Positions 1 to 6,766 are shown, counted from the first letter of the stretch. The stretch is 19,099 nt of DNA from Paratractidigestivibacter sp963591565 (GCA_963591565.1 CAVAUD010000031.1:1-19099), one strand, 5' to 3'. Program-made: numbers and translations. The notes: generated by a model not told the origin, from the sequence alone.

Positions 1-19
1 CGTCGATTGTGATCCTCAT
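1..19 (-). CDS. Start of an unidentified gene leaving the window (partial)
   Basis: The reverse strand has an ATG at 19-17 followed by codons reading M-R-I-T-I-D up to the window edge. Just upstream on that strand, at 29-24, is GGGAGG, a Shine-Dalgarno-like stretch, although the gap to the ATG is short at four bases. Only six codons are visible, so no function can be given. The gene would be divergent from the ATPase gene at 310, so the 290 bp between them would carry both control regions. The call rests only on the ribosome binding site and start codon. Confidence 0.4.
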
Positions 20-207
20 GGGTCCTCCCTTCGGGCTGACCTCATAGTAGCCGCCCAAGAAGCCCGGGCTTCCGGCGTTCAACTAACCTGCGCTGCCGGG
101 GACCCAAGATGCAGAAAGGGCGAGTGGGGCGGCGCGAGAAGTTCGGCACGGGGGTCTGCTGGGCGCCTGTCCATCATGGCCCCTGTTCACATGAGATTCC
201 GCCAAAA
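20..207. other. Intergenic region without a recognisable gene
   Basis: Apart from a 14-bp perfect palindrome at 59-72 (GAAGCCCGGGCTTC), nothing stands out between the partial gene at the left edge and the repeat array. A 42-codon frame starting at 109 has no ribosome binding site and no protein-like composition, so it is not called. Confidence 0.5.
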
Positions 208-284
208 CGTGTACAGCCTGTACACGAAATTACATAAAAACGTGTACAGGCTGTACATGAAATAGCATAAAATCGTGTACAAGC
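208..284. repeat. Three 33-bp-spaced palindromic repeats upstream of the ATPase gene
   Basis: CGTGTACAGCCTGTACACG at 208-226 is a perfect 19-bp palindrome. At 241-259 the same palindrome recurs with one arm mismatch. At 274-281 only the left half, CGTGTACA, remains. The copies begin exactly 33 bp apart, about three helical turns, and the AT-rich filler after the first two is also alike (GAAAT followed by CATAAAA). The last copy ends about 25 bp before the ATPase start. This arrangement suits cooperative binding of a dimeric regulator over the promoter. A TAAAAT at 268-273 could be a -10 box, but no clear -35 is visible. Confidence 0.8.
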
Positions 285-309
285 AGCATCAGTCAAAGGG
301 GTTAGCAAA

Positions 310-1674
310 ATGACGGCAGCTCAGACAAGCGAATTGAAGCGCAAGTTCTCGCAGGTCATCGAGGACTGGTACGCAAACGATGCCGACCACCCGCTTCTTG
401 TGACTGGCGCCCGCCGTACAGGAAAGACGTTCGTGATCGAGCATACGTGCCGCGCCATTGCGGGGGAGCAGTTCGTGAAGCTGGATTTCCAGACGGATCT
501 CGAGTCGGTGGAGCGCATATTCGACGTGCCCACCGACGATGTTGACCGCATAGTCTCACGGATTGGCGAGTATTTGGGGGCAACGTTCGACCCAAGCCGG
601 GCCATCCTCTTTTTCGACGAGGTCCAACTTTGCGAGAAGGCCCTCAATTCTCTGCGATTCTTCGCCGGCTCTTCGTGGCGTGTAATTGCGAGCGGCAGCT
701 TACTCGGCGTCACCACCAAGCAAAGAAAGCTGCCCTTTCCGTCGGGCGTGCGGCAGGCGACGCTCTACCCGTTGGACTTTGAGGAGTTCCTCTGGGCCAT
801 GGGCGAAGAAGCGATGGCTGTCGCAATCCGTGAGCATGCAAGCACGTTCGAGTCCTATGTGCTTCACGAGCGGGCGCTCGAGCTCTATCGCCGTTATCTG
901 GTGGTTGGGGGCATGCCTCTTCCGGTTCGTCAATATCGCGACACTGGGTTGATTGAGCGTGCGCTCGAGGAAACCGCCGAGATAGATGCCACCTATACTG
1001 CCGATATGACCGATCCCGAGAACGGCATCAGCGGTATCTCCGCCAAACGAATCTGGGACAGCCTTCCTAAGCAGCTCCTGCGTTCCTCAACCAAGAAGTT
1101 CAAGTACGCGGACGTCGTTAGGGGTGGGCGCAGGGAGCGCCTGCTGGAGCCGCTCGAATGGCTGGCCGCGGCGGGCATCGTCTCTATCAACGACCTTACG
1201 CGCGGATCGCAGGCCCCTCTCGCCCCATATTCCGCTGACGAGGGGAGCTTCTTCAAGGTCTACGTGGCGGACACGGGGATTATGTTCAACAAGTTCGGGA
1301 TTGACCCCAAGTTCGTACTGGACTCGTCGCTTCATGGGGTTTTGTCTTCCGACTTTCGTGGTGCGCTTGCCGAGAACTACGTTATGCAGGCTCTGCGCGC
1401 TGCGGGTCTCAAGACGTTCTACTGGATGCCGGAGGGTAGCGGAGTACGTGGCGAGATTGACTTCGTGTTCCAGACCCGCGAGGCCCAAGTCATTCCCGTC
1501 GAGGTGAAGTCCGCGCGCAACGTGAGCGCCAAGAGCCTGGCGCGTTTCATGGCCGAGGGGCGCTCCCCGTACTGCATTCGCCTCTCGGAGCGCGACTTCG
1601 GCCGCACGGAGCTCGAGGGCGGCGGCGAGCTCAGGAGCCTTCCCCTCTACGCGGCTCACTGCATAGGGGAGTAG
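310..1674 (+). CDS. AAA-type ATPase with C-terminal DUF4143/nuclease-like domain
   Basis: This 454-residue protein belongs to the widespread family of orphan ATPases with an AAA_14 domain followed by DUF4143. The P-loop GARRTGKT lies at residues 33-40 and the Walker B motif ILFFDEVQ at 99-106. The C-terminus has a PD-(D/E)XK-like pattern: D384 in a GEID context, then E398-V-K400 in PVEVK. The family is common in anaerobes and archaea, but its cellular role is poorly known; DNA binding or cleavage driven by ATP is inferred. Start: ATG at 310, with a weak AAAGGGG stretch about 9 bases upstream. By eye, its codon use is less GC-biased than the neighbours, which may point to transfer. The palindromic array upstream suggests dedicated control. 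Identity of the family is secure; function is not. Confidence 0.88.
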   Translation: MTAAQTSELKRKFSQVIEDWYANDADHPLLVTGARRTGKTFVIEHTCRAIAGEQFVKLDFQTDLESVERIFDVPTDDVDRIVSRIGEYLGATFDPSRAILFFDEVQLCEKALNSLRFFAGSSWRVIASGSLLGVTTKQRKLPFPSGVRQATLYPLDFEEFLWAMGEEAMAVAIREHASTFESYVLHERALELYRRYLVVGGMPLPVRQYRDTGLIERALEETAEIDATYTADMTDPENGISGISAKRIWDSLPKQLLRSSTKKFKYADVVRGGRRERLLEPLEWLAAAGIVSINDLTRGSQAPLAPYSADEGSFFKVYVADTGIMFNKFGIDPKFVLDSSLHGVLSSDFRGALAENYVMQALRAAGLKTFYWMPEGSGVRGEIDFVFQTREAQVIPVEVKSARNVSAKSLARFMAEGRSPYCIRLSERDFGRTELEGGGELRSLPLYAAHCIGE

Positions 1675-1687
1675 GGCAGTGAGCCGC
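1651..1687 (+). terminator. Hairpin spanning the ATPase stop codon
   Basis: GCGGCTCACTGC at 1651-1662 pairs perfectly with GCAGTGAGCCGC at 1676-1687, giving a 12-bp stem with a 13-base loop that contains the TAG stop codon. No T-run follows, so it is not a classical intrinsic terminator. It lies between two converging genes and may end or protect transcripts from either side. Confidence 0.5.
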
Positions 1688-1720
1688 GGCGCGTAGATTG
1701 GTGGCGGAGAGTCGGCTTCT

Positions 1721-2374
1721 TTACCTCACGAAGTTGGTGTAGACGGGCGCCTCGGGCGGGGCGGGGTTGGCTCCCGCCTGCCTGGCGCCGCGAATCGCCT
1801 TGATGAGAAAGGCCATGTTGTGGCCGAGGTTACGCATCGTCCGAAGCCCCTCGGCGTCCCGCTCCACGTCCGCCGCAGTCGCGCCGTGCACGATGTTCCA
1901 GTAGCTCGAGGTGGCGATGGGCATCTGCATGAGCTGGAAATACCGGTTGAGCTGGTCAATCGTCGTGGTGTTTCCCGCTCGGCGGCAGCTCGTCACGGCG
2001 GCGCCGACCGTCATGCGCAGGGCATTGCCCGCTGAGCTGCGCAAGAGGGAATAGAACGCGCGGTCGTAAAACGCGGTCGCGGCGCCCGTCGCCGCGCCAA
2101 AATGCACGGGTGACCCCAGGACGATTCCGTCGTAGCCGGGCGCAATGGCGACGAAGTCGTTCACGCGGTCGTTGATCACACAATGCCCCAGCTCGTCGCA
2201 TTTGCGGCACGCAAGACAGCTGGCCACGGGCTTGTTGCCCACCCAAAAGATGTCGGTGCCCACGCCCTCCTCGTGAAGCGCGGCTGCGACTTCCTCGAGC
2301 GCTCGGTTGGTGCAGCCTGCTTTATGGGGGCCGGCATTGACGAGAAGGGCTTTGGGTTCCTGACGGTCGCTCAT
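1721..2374 (-). CDS. NADPH-dependent FMN reductase / iron-sulfur flavoprotein-like protein
   Basis: The product is a 217-residue flavodoxin-fold protein. Its N-terminus, ALLVNAGPHKAGCTNRAL, matches the FMN phosphate-binding loop of this superfamily. The CLACRKCDELGHC segment resembles the compact cysteine cluster of Isf-type iron-sulfur flavoproteins. GSPVHFGAATG is the second flavin-contacting region. It is probably a cytoplasmic redox enzyme that reduces FMN, quinones or other electrophiles; the substrate is unknown. The ATG at 2374 is preferred because AAGGAGAGG lies about eight bases before it; the in-frame start 45 bases upstream lacks one. The start overlaps the stop of the possible upstream remnant frame in an ATGA arrangement. 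It is the last gene of the minus-strand cluster led by the aldo/keto reductase, but the 179-bp gap leaves room for its own promoter. Confidence 0.85.
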   Translation of the reverse strand: MSDRQEPKALLVNAGPHKAGCTNRALEEVAAALHEEGVGTDIFWVGNKPVASCLACRKCDELGHCVINDRVNDFVAIAPGYDGIVLGSPVHFGAATGAATAFYDRAFYSLLRSSAGNALRMTVGAAVTSCRRAGNTTTIDQLNRYFQLMQMPIATSSYWNIVHGATAADVERDAEGLRTMRNLGHNMAFLIKAIRGARQAGANPAPPEAPVYTNFVR

Positions 2375-2553
2375 TGATGGTTTCCTCTCCTTGCGGCTGA
2401 TCTGGCCGCCTTGTCGCAAACGTGACCGACAACAACGAACAGAGCTCCTACCAGCAGATATTCAGCAATACATCGCAATACGGGTTCAGTGAAGTCGATC
2501 AGCGCAAAATGGTTGAGCCCCAGCAGGTAGTGCGGATTCCCCGGCGGCCCAGC
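2371..2553 (-). pseudogene. Possible remnant of a membrane-protein gene, or small coupled ORF
   Basis: Directly after the TAA of the flavodoxin gene, the same reading frame stays open for 60 codons, to a TGA at 2373-2371 that overlaps the ATG of the next gene as ATGA. The frame includes a hydrophobic run, YLLVGALFVVVGH, followed by a basic tail (KAARSAARR), as in the last transmembrane helix of a membrane protein. The first possible start is a TTG at 2478. Third-position GC content is clearly lower than in the neighbours. It may be the decayed end of a lost gene, a small membrane protein, or chance. Both the ATGA overlap and the helix-plus-basic-tail pattern argue mildly against chance. Confidence 0.3.
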
Positions 2554-3261
2554 TTAAAGCCCCACGGCCCAGGCGCGAACCTCGTCGTCGGACGCGCCGG
2601 ACGAGAAGCGCTGGCCCGTCTGCCAGTCGCCGGTGCCTGCCGCGCTGGCGAGAAGCTCGCCGCTTTGGCCCAGACCCGAGGACGAGGAGGTGCAGAAGGG
2701 GATGACCTTCTTGCCCGTGAAGTCGTTGTCGGCGGCAAAGCGGTTGCACGGCCAGGCCGCGATGGCCCACCAAATGGGATAGCCGAGAAGCACGGTGTCG
2801 TAATCGGCCCAGTTATCCGGGGTCGTCTGCGCCAGGGGCACGTCGCGCAGGCTCTCGTCCTCATGCTCGCGGGTGACGCGGCTCTGGTCGTTGGACCAGT
2901 TGAGGTCGTCGCTGGAGTAGACCTCCTGCGGAACGATCTCGAAGAGGTCGGCGCCCAGCTCGTCGGCCGCGGCCTCGGCCACGCGCTTGGTGTGGCCCTG
3001 CGCGGAGTAGTAGGCCACGAGGATCTTGCCGGCGCCCGCGGTCGTCTCGCCGCTGACCTGCGCGTCGTTGGATGCGGGGGCGTCGGTGCCGGTCGAGGTG
3101 CCGGTGGAGCTCCCGGTCGATGTCCCGCTCGCCGCCGAGCCCTGATCGCCGGTCTTCTCGCCAGAAGAGCAGCCCGCCAGAACCCCGCCCATCGCCAGCG
3201 ATGCCGCCGCGGCGCCCATCATCACGAAGTCCCTTCTCGACACGTTGAAGTCCTTAGCCAT
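2554..3261 (-). CDS. Tat-exported flavodoxin lipoprotein
   Basis: This 235-residue protein has a twin-arginine signal (SRRDFVMMG), a hydrophobic segment and a lipobox (LAGC), then a low-complexity Ser/Thr/Gly linker. It is therefore expected to be exported folded, with FMN bound, and anchored outside the membrane. The flavodoxin domain begins near residue 80 with KILVAYYSAQGHTKRVAE, the FMN phosphate loop, and contains YDTVLLGYPIWWA and IPFCTSSSSGLG, typical of this flavodoxin group in gut anaerobes. The ATG at 3261 is chosen over a GTG nine bases upstream because AGGAGG sits eight bases before the ATG and directly abuts the GTG. It lies 12 bases after the aldo/keto reductase gene, so the two are surely cotranscribed. 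The electron partner outside the cell is unknown. Confidence 0.9.
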   Translation of the reverse strand: MAKDFNVSRRDFVMMGAAAASLAMGGVLAGCSSGEKTGDQGSAASGTSTGSSTGTSTGTDAPASNDAQVSGETTAGAGKILVAYYSAQGHTKRVAEAAADELGADLFEIVPQEVYSSDDLNWSNDQSRVTREHEDESLRDVPLAQTTPDNWADYDTVLLGYPIWWAIAAWPCNRFAADNDFTGKKVIPFCTSSSSGLGQSGELLASAAGTGDWQTGQRFSSGASDDEVRAWAVGL

Positions 3262-3273
3262 TCTCGCCACCTC

Positions 3274-4182
3274 CTACCAGCTCTTCTTTTCCTTGGAGCT
3301 GTCGTGCTGCTGCTTGCGCTCCTCGACCATCTTGGCGAACCACTGGACCATGGCCGGGTCGGCGTGGCTAAAGAAGCTCGAGGTCTTGGTGTCGAGAGAG
3401 GCGATCCGGGCCATCTCCTCGGCCGTGAGCTCGAAGTCAAAGACGTCGAGGTTCTGCTCCATGCGCTCGCGGTGGACGGACTTGGGGATCACGACGACGC
3501 CGCGCTGCAGGTTCCAGCGAAGCATGACCTGCGCGGCCGACTTGCCGTGCGCCTCGCCGATCGCCGCCAGCACCGGGTTCTCGAAGAGGCCGCCGCGGCC
3601 CTCGCCAAAGGGCGCCCAGGCCTCGGGTACAACGTTGTACTTAGCCTCCCACTCCTGCAGCGCGACGTTCTGGTTAAGCGGGTGGCGCTCCATCTGGTTG
3701 ACCATGGGCAGCACGTCGTTGAACTCGCAGAACTCGACGAAGCGGTCCGCGTAGAAGTTGGAGATGCCGATCGCGCGGACCTTGCCCTCCTCGTAGAGGC
3801 GCACGAGGTCGCGCCACGCGCCAAACGCGTCGCCAAAGGGCTGGTGGAGAAGAACGAGGTCCAGGTAGTCGGTCTTAAGCTTGCGCAGCGACTCCTCGAC
3901 CGAGGCGCGCGTGGCGCCCTCGCCGTAGTGCTCGAGCCAGACCTTGGTGGTCAGCCAGATGTCGCCGCGCTCCACGCCGGAGGACGCGACAGCCTCGCCG
4001 ACCTGCTCCTCGTTGAAGTAGCTCTGCGCCGTGTCGATGTGGCGGTAGCCGACCTCAAGGGCGTCGCGCACGCAGCGCTCGCACTCGTCCTGGGTCACCT
4101 GGTACACGCCGTAGCCGAGCTGCGGCATCTTGACGCCGTTGGAAAGCTCCACGTACATCATGCTGTTGGGATCGAAAGCCAT
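3274..4182 (-). CDS. Aldo/keto reductase
   Basis: This 302-residue protein of the aldo/keto reductase superfamily is a cytoplasmic NAD(P)H-dependent enzyme that reduces aldehydes and ketones. The catalytic tetrad is visible as D50 and Y55 (HIDTAQSYFNE), K80 (TTKVW) and H113 (LLHQP). The cofactor-binding region IPKSVHRERMEQNLDVFDF is also present. The start is the ATG at 4182 with AAGGAG about seven bases upstream; a longer frame 36 bases earlier lacks such support. It is the first gene of the cluster and is divergent from a MerR regulator, with a MerR-type 19-bp-spacer promoter aimed at it. Activation by that regulator in response to an electrophile or aldehyde is inferred. One copy of the GTACAACGTTGTAC motif lies inside the gene at 3627-3640. 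Confidence 0.93.
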   Translation of the reverse strand: MAFDPNSMMYVELSNGVKMPQLGYGVYQVTQDECERCVRDALEVGYRHIDTAQSYFNEEQVGEAVASSGVERGDIWLTTKVWLEHYGEGATRASVEESLRKLKTDYLDLVLLHQPFGDAFGAWRDLVRLYEEGKVRAIGISNFYADRFVEFCEFNDVLPMVNQMERHPLNQNVALQEWEAKYNVVPEAWAPFGEGRGGLFENPVLAAIGEAHGKSAAQVMLRWNLQRGVVVIPKSVHRERMEQNLDVFDFELTAEEMARIASLDTKTSSFFSHADPAMVQWFAKMVEERKQQHDSSKEKKSW

Positions 4183-4222
4183 GGTTGCTCCTTCGCGTTG
4201 CCGGCCTTTGCTTGACAATGCG

Positions 4223-4253
4223 GTTATAACAACCGATAGTTGCTATCGGTAAA
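4223..4253 (-). promoter_or_regulatory. MerR-type promoter of the aldo/keto reductase operon, with dyad operator
   Basis: Reading the minus strand, a -35 box TTTACC (4253-4248) and a -10 box TATAAC (4228-4223) are separated by 19 bases, the lengthened spacer typical of MerR-activated promoters. The spacer region holds the perfect inverted repeat ACCGATAGTTGCTATCGGT at 4232-4250, with 8-base arms and a 3-base centre. On the plus strand, TTGACA (4212-4217) and GATAGT (4235-4240) are 17 bases apart, so the regulator gene's own -10 lies inside the same dyad. This suggests autorepression combined with activation of the reductase operon. Confidence 0.8.
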
Positions 4254-4285
4254 GACCCAAACGGCGGCGAGAGGACCTTCTCCAC

Positions 4286-4696
4286 ATGACGTACACGATG
4301 ATGCAGGTGTGCCGCGAGCTGGACATGACCTACCAGACGCTCAAGTTCTACTGCAACCAGGGGCTCGTTCCCAACGTCAAGCGCGACAAGAACAACCGCC
4401 GCGTCTTCGACGAGCGCGACGTCGAGTGGATCCGCGGCCTGGGTTGCCTCAAGCGCTGCGGCATGAGCATCGACGAGATGCGCGAGTACCTGCAGCTTTG
4501 CCTGGAAGGGGAGAAGAGCATCCCCGCGCGCAAAGAGATGCTTGCCGAGAAACGCGAGCGCCTGGTGGCCAAGCTCGCCGAGGTCCAGGCCAGCATCGAC
4601 TACATCGACTGGAAGCAGGGCTTCTACGACGACGTCCTTTCCGGCCGCACCGAGTACTACAGCAACCTTCTGCCGGGAGACGGGTCCGAGAGCTAG
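4286..4696 (+). CDS. MerR-family regulator, NmlR/AdhR-like
   Basis: The product is a 136-residue MerR-type activator. The N-terminal winged helix covers residues 3-70 (YTMMQVCREL, TLKFYCNQGLVP, NRRVFDERDVEWI), followed by a long dimerisation helix from about 76 to 112. The protein is rich in cysteine in the DNA-binding half (C9, C23, C54, C58, C72). C54 falls where the NmlR and AdhR subgroup carries the cysteine needed for sensing aldehydes or nitrosothiols (established for that subgroup). Direct sensing here is inferred. GAGAGGA lies upstream of the ATG at 4286. The gene is divergent from the aldo/keto reductase, its likely target, across a perfect operator. It converges with the HxlR gene. 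Confidence 0.9.
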   Translation: MTYTMMQVCRELDMTYQTLKFYCNQGLVPNVKRDKNNRRVFDERDVEWIRGLGCLKRCGMSIDEMREYLQLCLEGEKSIPARKEMLAEKRERLVAKLAEVQASIDYIDWKQGFYDDVLSGRTEYYSNLLPGDGSES

Positions 4697-4717
4697 CAGG
4701 ATGAACGGGGCCGCAGC

Positions 4718-5098
4718 CTATCGCGTGTAGTCGCACATCTGGCACTGCTTGGGGGCATCCTCGGTGACCTCGCGGTGGAACATGCCGGCCCACCTGCAGA
4801 TCTCTTGCAGAACAGGCACGACGCTCGAGCCCTTCTCGGTTAAGGAATACTCCACGCGCGGCGGGATCTCGTCGTAGCTTTTGCGCTCGACGATGCCGTC
4901 GGCGATGAGCTCCTTGAGCGACGACGACAGCACCGCGTCCGAGACGTTGGTCATCTCGCCGCGCAGGCCGCTGTAGCGCAGCGTCCCTTTGGTGCCCAGC
5001 ACGCAGATGATGCGCGATTTCCAGCGCCCGCCAAAAACGTCCAGCCCGTACTCCAGCGGGCAACGGATATCCTTCTCGAGCTTTCGTTTGTGCGGCAT
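4718..5098 (-). CDS. HxlR-family transcriptional regulator
   Basis: This 126-residue winged-helix regulator matches the HxlR family over its whole length: RCPLEYGLDVFGGRWKSRIICVL near the N-terminus, RYSGLRGEM, the recognition region SDAVLSSSLKELIADGIVER, and the wing PPRVEYSLTEKG. C13 lies in the position of the redox-sensing cysteine found in many family members such as YodB and HypR. A CxxC pair (C119, C122) near the end is an extra feature. The ATG at 5098 has AGAGGAG upstream. It is divergent from the small protein at 5285, which is its likely target, and an imperfect inverted repeat lies between them. A thiol-switch role in quinone or aldehyde stress is inferred from family and neighbours. 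Confidence 0.9.
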   Translation of the reverse strand: MPHKRKLEKDIRCPLEYGLDVFGGRWKSRIICVLGTKGTLRYSGLRGEMTNVSDAVLSSSLKELIADGIVERKSYDEIPPRVEYSLTEKGSSVVPVLQEICRWAGMFHREVTEDAPKQCQMCDYTR

Positions 5099-5150
5099 GG
5101 GGCTCCTCTCTTCGTGGTTCCCACGCTACGCCGCCGGCCCGGCGCGCGCT

Positions 5151-5176
5151 AGTAACTAAGGGGAACTTTAGCGACT
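5151..5176. promoter_or_regulatory. Candidate HxlR operator
   Basis: AGTAACTAA at 5151-5159 and TTAGCGACT at 5168-5176 form an inverted repeat matching at 7 of 9 positions, with an 8-base spacer. It stands out as AT-rich against its surroundings and lies between the divergent HxlR and ABM-like genes. AGTNNCT-type arms are common in HxlR sites, so autoregulation plus control of 5285 is plausible but unproven. Confidence 0.45.
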
Positions 5177-5284
5177 CATCTTTTGCCCCATATCTGGGAT
5201 TTGCCGAGAAGCCCGCGTATCTTGAGCGTCAAGGCGAGACGCCCGCGGGCGCCTTCGCGAAGCATCCGGCAAAGGGAGAACAAC

Positions 5285-5575
5285 ATGCAGGTCAAAGCGT
5301 ATCTTCAGGTCATCATGACCATCAACCCCGAGAACCGCGCCGCCGCGGCCAAGGTCTACAACGACTACCGCCAGCCGTTCCTTGACGAGGTCGCCGGCGC
5401 CCTTACCAAGGAGTGCCTGATCCGCGACGAGGATGTCCAGGTGATCCATGGCTTCGACTCGATGGAGCACGCCCGCGCTTACCTCGAGACCCCGCTTTTC
5501 AAGGAGAAGGTCGCCCCGGGCCTGGCTCCCACCTGGGCGGCCGATCCGGATATCCGCTTCTATGAGGTGCTGTAG
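5285..5575 (+). CDS. Small ABM/dimeric ferredoxin-fold protein, function unknown
   Basis: The product is 96 residues long. Its pattern is that of the dimeric alpha-beta barrel (ABM-like) superfamily, which includes quinol monooxygenases and stress proteins: an N-terminal beta strand (QVKAYLQVIMTI), a helix with NRAAAAKVYNDYRQPFLDEV, strands around KECLIRDEDVQVIHGFDSMEHARAYLETPLF, and a final strand (IRFYEVL). The assignment rests on this pattern and size, not on a diagnostic motif. The start is the ATG at 5285 with AAAGGGAG upstream; the frame extends further upstream without a ribosome binding site. It is divergent from the HxlR gene, and HxlR regulators often control small monooxygenase-like or reductase genes, which supports a role in electrophile handling. 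Confidence 0.75.
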   Translation: MQVKAYLQVIMTINPENRAAAAKVYNDYRQPFLDEVAGALTKECLIRDEDVQVIHGFDSMEHARAYLETPLFKEKVAPGLAPTWAADPDIRFYEVL

Positions 5576-5586
5576 GGTCCCAGATA

Positions 5587-5600
5587 GTACAACGTTGTAC
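5587..5600. promoter_or_regulatory. GTACAACGTTGTAC palindrome upstream of the YeiH-family gene
   Basis: This is a perfect 14-bp palindrome, one of six related sites in the window (others at 3627, 10304, 11406, 12981 and 16411). It lies about 26 bp upstream of the likely -35 box of the exporter gene. The even symmetry with a central CG resembles the geometry of LacI-family operators. Its binding protein is not known. Confidence 0.6.
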
Positions 5601-5625
5601 CTTCCTGTCGCTGATGAAGCGCCGA

Positions 5626-5654
5626 TTGTGAACCCGGGGGTACACCGCTAAACT
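5626..5654 (+). promoter_or_regulatory. Probable promoter of the YeiH-family gene
   Basis: TTGTGA (5626-5631) and TAAACT (5649-5654) are spaced by 17 bases and each match four of six consensus positions. A transcript starting near 5661 would leave a leader of about 75 bases before the likely TTG start. Confidence 0.45.
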
Positions 5655-5734
5655 CATTTCTCGGCTGTGCGAACCCGCGTGCCCGCGGGGCCGTGCGGCC
5701 GAGAATATCTTTGCAAGAAGAAGGAAGGCTCGTT

Positions 5735-6760
5735 TTGTCCAGCATCACAGAGAAGCTCCGGGGCGTCGCCCTTTGCCTGGCCATCAGCGTCGTCGCGTGG
5801 CTTTTGGGCCAGCAGCTCGAGGTCGTGGGAGGCCCGGTTTTTGGCATCCTGATCGGCATGCTGCTCGCCGTCGCGCTTCGCGGGCGCGATACCGCGGCGC
5901 TTCAGCCTGGCGTCAAGTTCACCTCTAAGTACATCCTGCAGGCCGCCGTTGTGTTTCTCGGCTTTGGCCTTAATCTTGCACAGATCGCTAAGGTGGGCGC
6001 CACGAGCCTGCCCATCATCCTGTCGACTATCACGACCTCGCTGGTGGTTGCATTTTTGATGTGTCGTGTCATGAAGGTGCCGGGCAAGATCGCCACGCTC
6101 ATTGGTGTGGGCTCGTCCATCTGCGGCGGCTCGGCCATCGCGGCCACCGCGCCCGTCATCCGCGCCGACGACGAGGACGTCGCCCAGGCCATCTCGGTTA
6201 TCTTCCTGTTCAACGTGGTCGCCGCGCTGATCTTCCCGACGCTCGGCGGCATGCTGGGCCTCACCAACGAGGGCTTTGGCCTGTTCGCGGGCACCGCGGT
6301 CAACGACACGTCCTCGGTCACCGCGGCCGCGGCGGCTTGGGACGGCATGCACCCGGGCGCGAACACACTTGATGCCGCGACGATCGTCAAGCTCACCCGC
6401 ACGCTGGCGATTATCCCGATCACCCTGGTGCTCGCCGTGTGGCAGATGCGCGTCGACCGCCGCGCGGGCGGGGAGGGTGCCAACACCTTCAGCCTGCGCC
6501 GCGCGTTCCCGACCTTCGTGGGCCTCTTCGTCCTGGCGAGCATCGTGACCACGGTTTTCGCGCTGCCCGCCGCCGTCACCGCGCCGCTCAAGACGCTGTC
6601 GAAGTTCCTGATCGTCATGGCGATGAGCGCCATCGGCCTCAACACCGACATCGTCAAGCTGGTCAAAAGCGGCGGCAAGCCCATTGCGCTGGGCGCCTGC
6701 TGCTGGGTCGCGATCGCCCTGGTCAGTCTGGGGATGCAACACGTCCTGGGGATTTGGTAG
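5735..6760 (+). CDS. YeiH-family putative sulfate/sulfite exporter (UPF0324)
   Basis: This integral membrane protein of about 341 residues belongs to the YeiH (PSE, UPF0324) family and has around ten hydrophobic segments. The family signature GVGSSICGGSAIAATAPVI is intact. FAGTAVNDTSSVTAAAAAW and the C-terminal KFLIVMAMSAIGLNTD are also typical. Family members are predicted inorganic anion exporters linked to sulfur metabolism; the substrate here is not shown by sequence. The open frame begins at a GTG at 5693, but the TTG at 5735, preceded by GAAGGAAGG at good spacing, is the more likely start because it gives the usual family N-terminus. The next plus-strand genes encode C-S lyases, so a link to sulfide or sulfite handling is plausible. 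Confidence 0.87.
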   Translation: MSSITEKLRGVALCLAISVVAWLLGQQLEVVGGPVFGILIGMLLAVALRGRDTAALQPGVKFTSKYILQAAVVFLGFGLNLAQIAKVGATSLPIILSTITTSLVVAFLMCRVMKVPGKIATLIGVGSSICGGSAIAATAPVIRADDEDVAQAISVIFLFNVVAALIFPTLGGMLGLTNEGFGLFAGTAVNDTSSVTAAAAAWDGMHPGANTLDAATIVKLTRTLAIIPITLVLAVWQMRVDRRAGGEGANTFSLRRAFPTFVGLFVLASIVTTVFALPAAVTAPLKTLSKFLIVMAMSAIGLNTDIVKLVKSGGKPIALGACCWVAIALVSLGMQHVLGIW

Positions 6761-6766
6761 AAGCCG

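Noticed and set aside
109..237. 42-codon frame upstream of the ATPase gene
   Set aside because: There is no ribosome binding site, the composition is not protein-like, and it ends within the palindromic repeats.
208..284. CRISPR array interpretation of the 33-bp repeats
   Set aside because: The repeats are adjacent with no unique spacers of constant length, only two and a half copies exist, and no cas genes are nearby. A promoter operator array fits better.
2422..4215. Plus-strand open frame of 597 codons
   Set aside because: It is antisense to the flavodoxin and aldo/keto reductase genes, is rich in Arg/Ala/Gly/Leu with no family motif, and has no good ribosome binding site. It arises from the GC-rich third positions of the real genes. 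Its first 45 codons look more protein-like but lie antisense to the possible membrane remnant.
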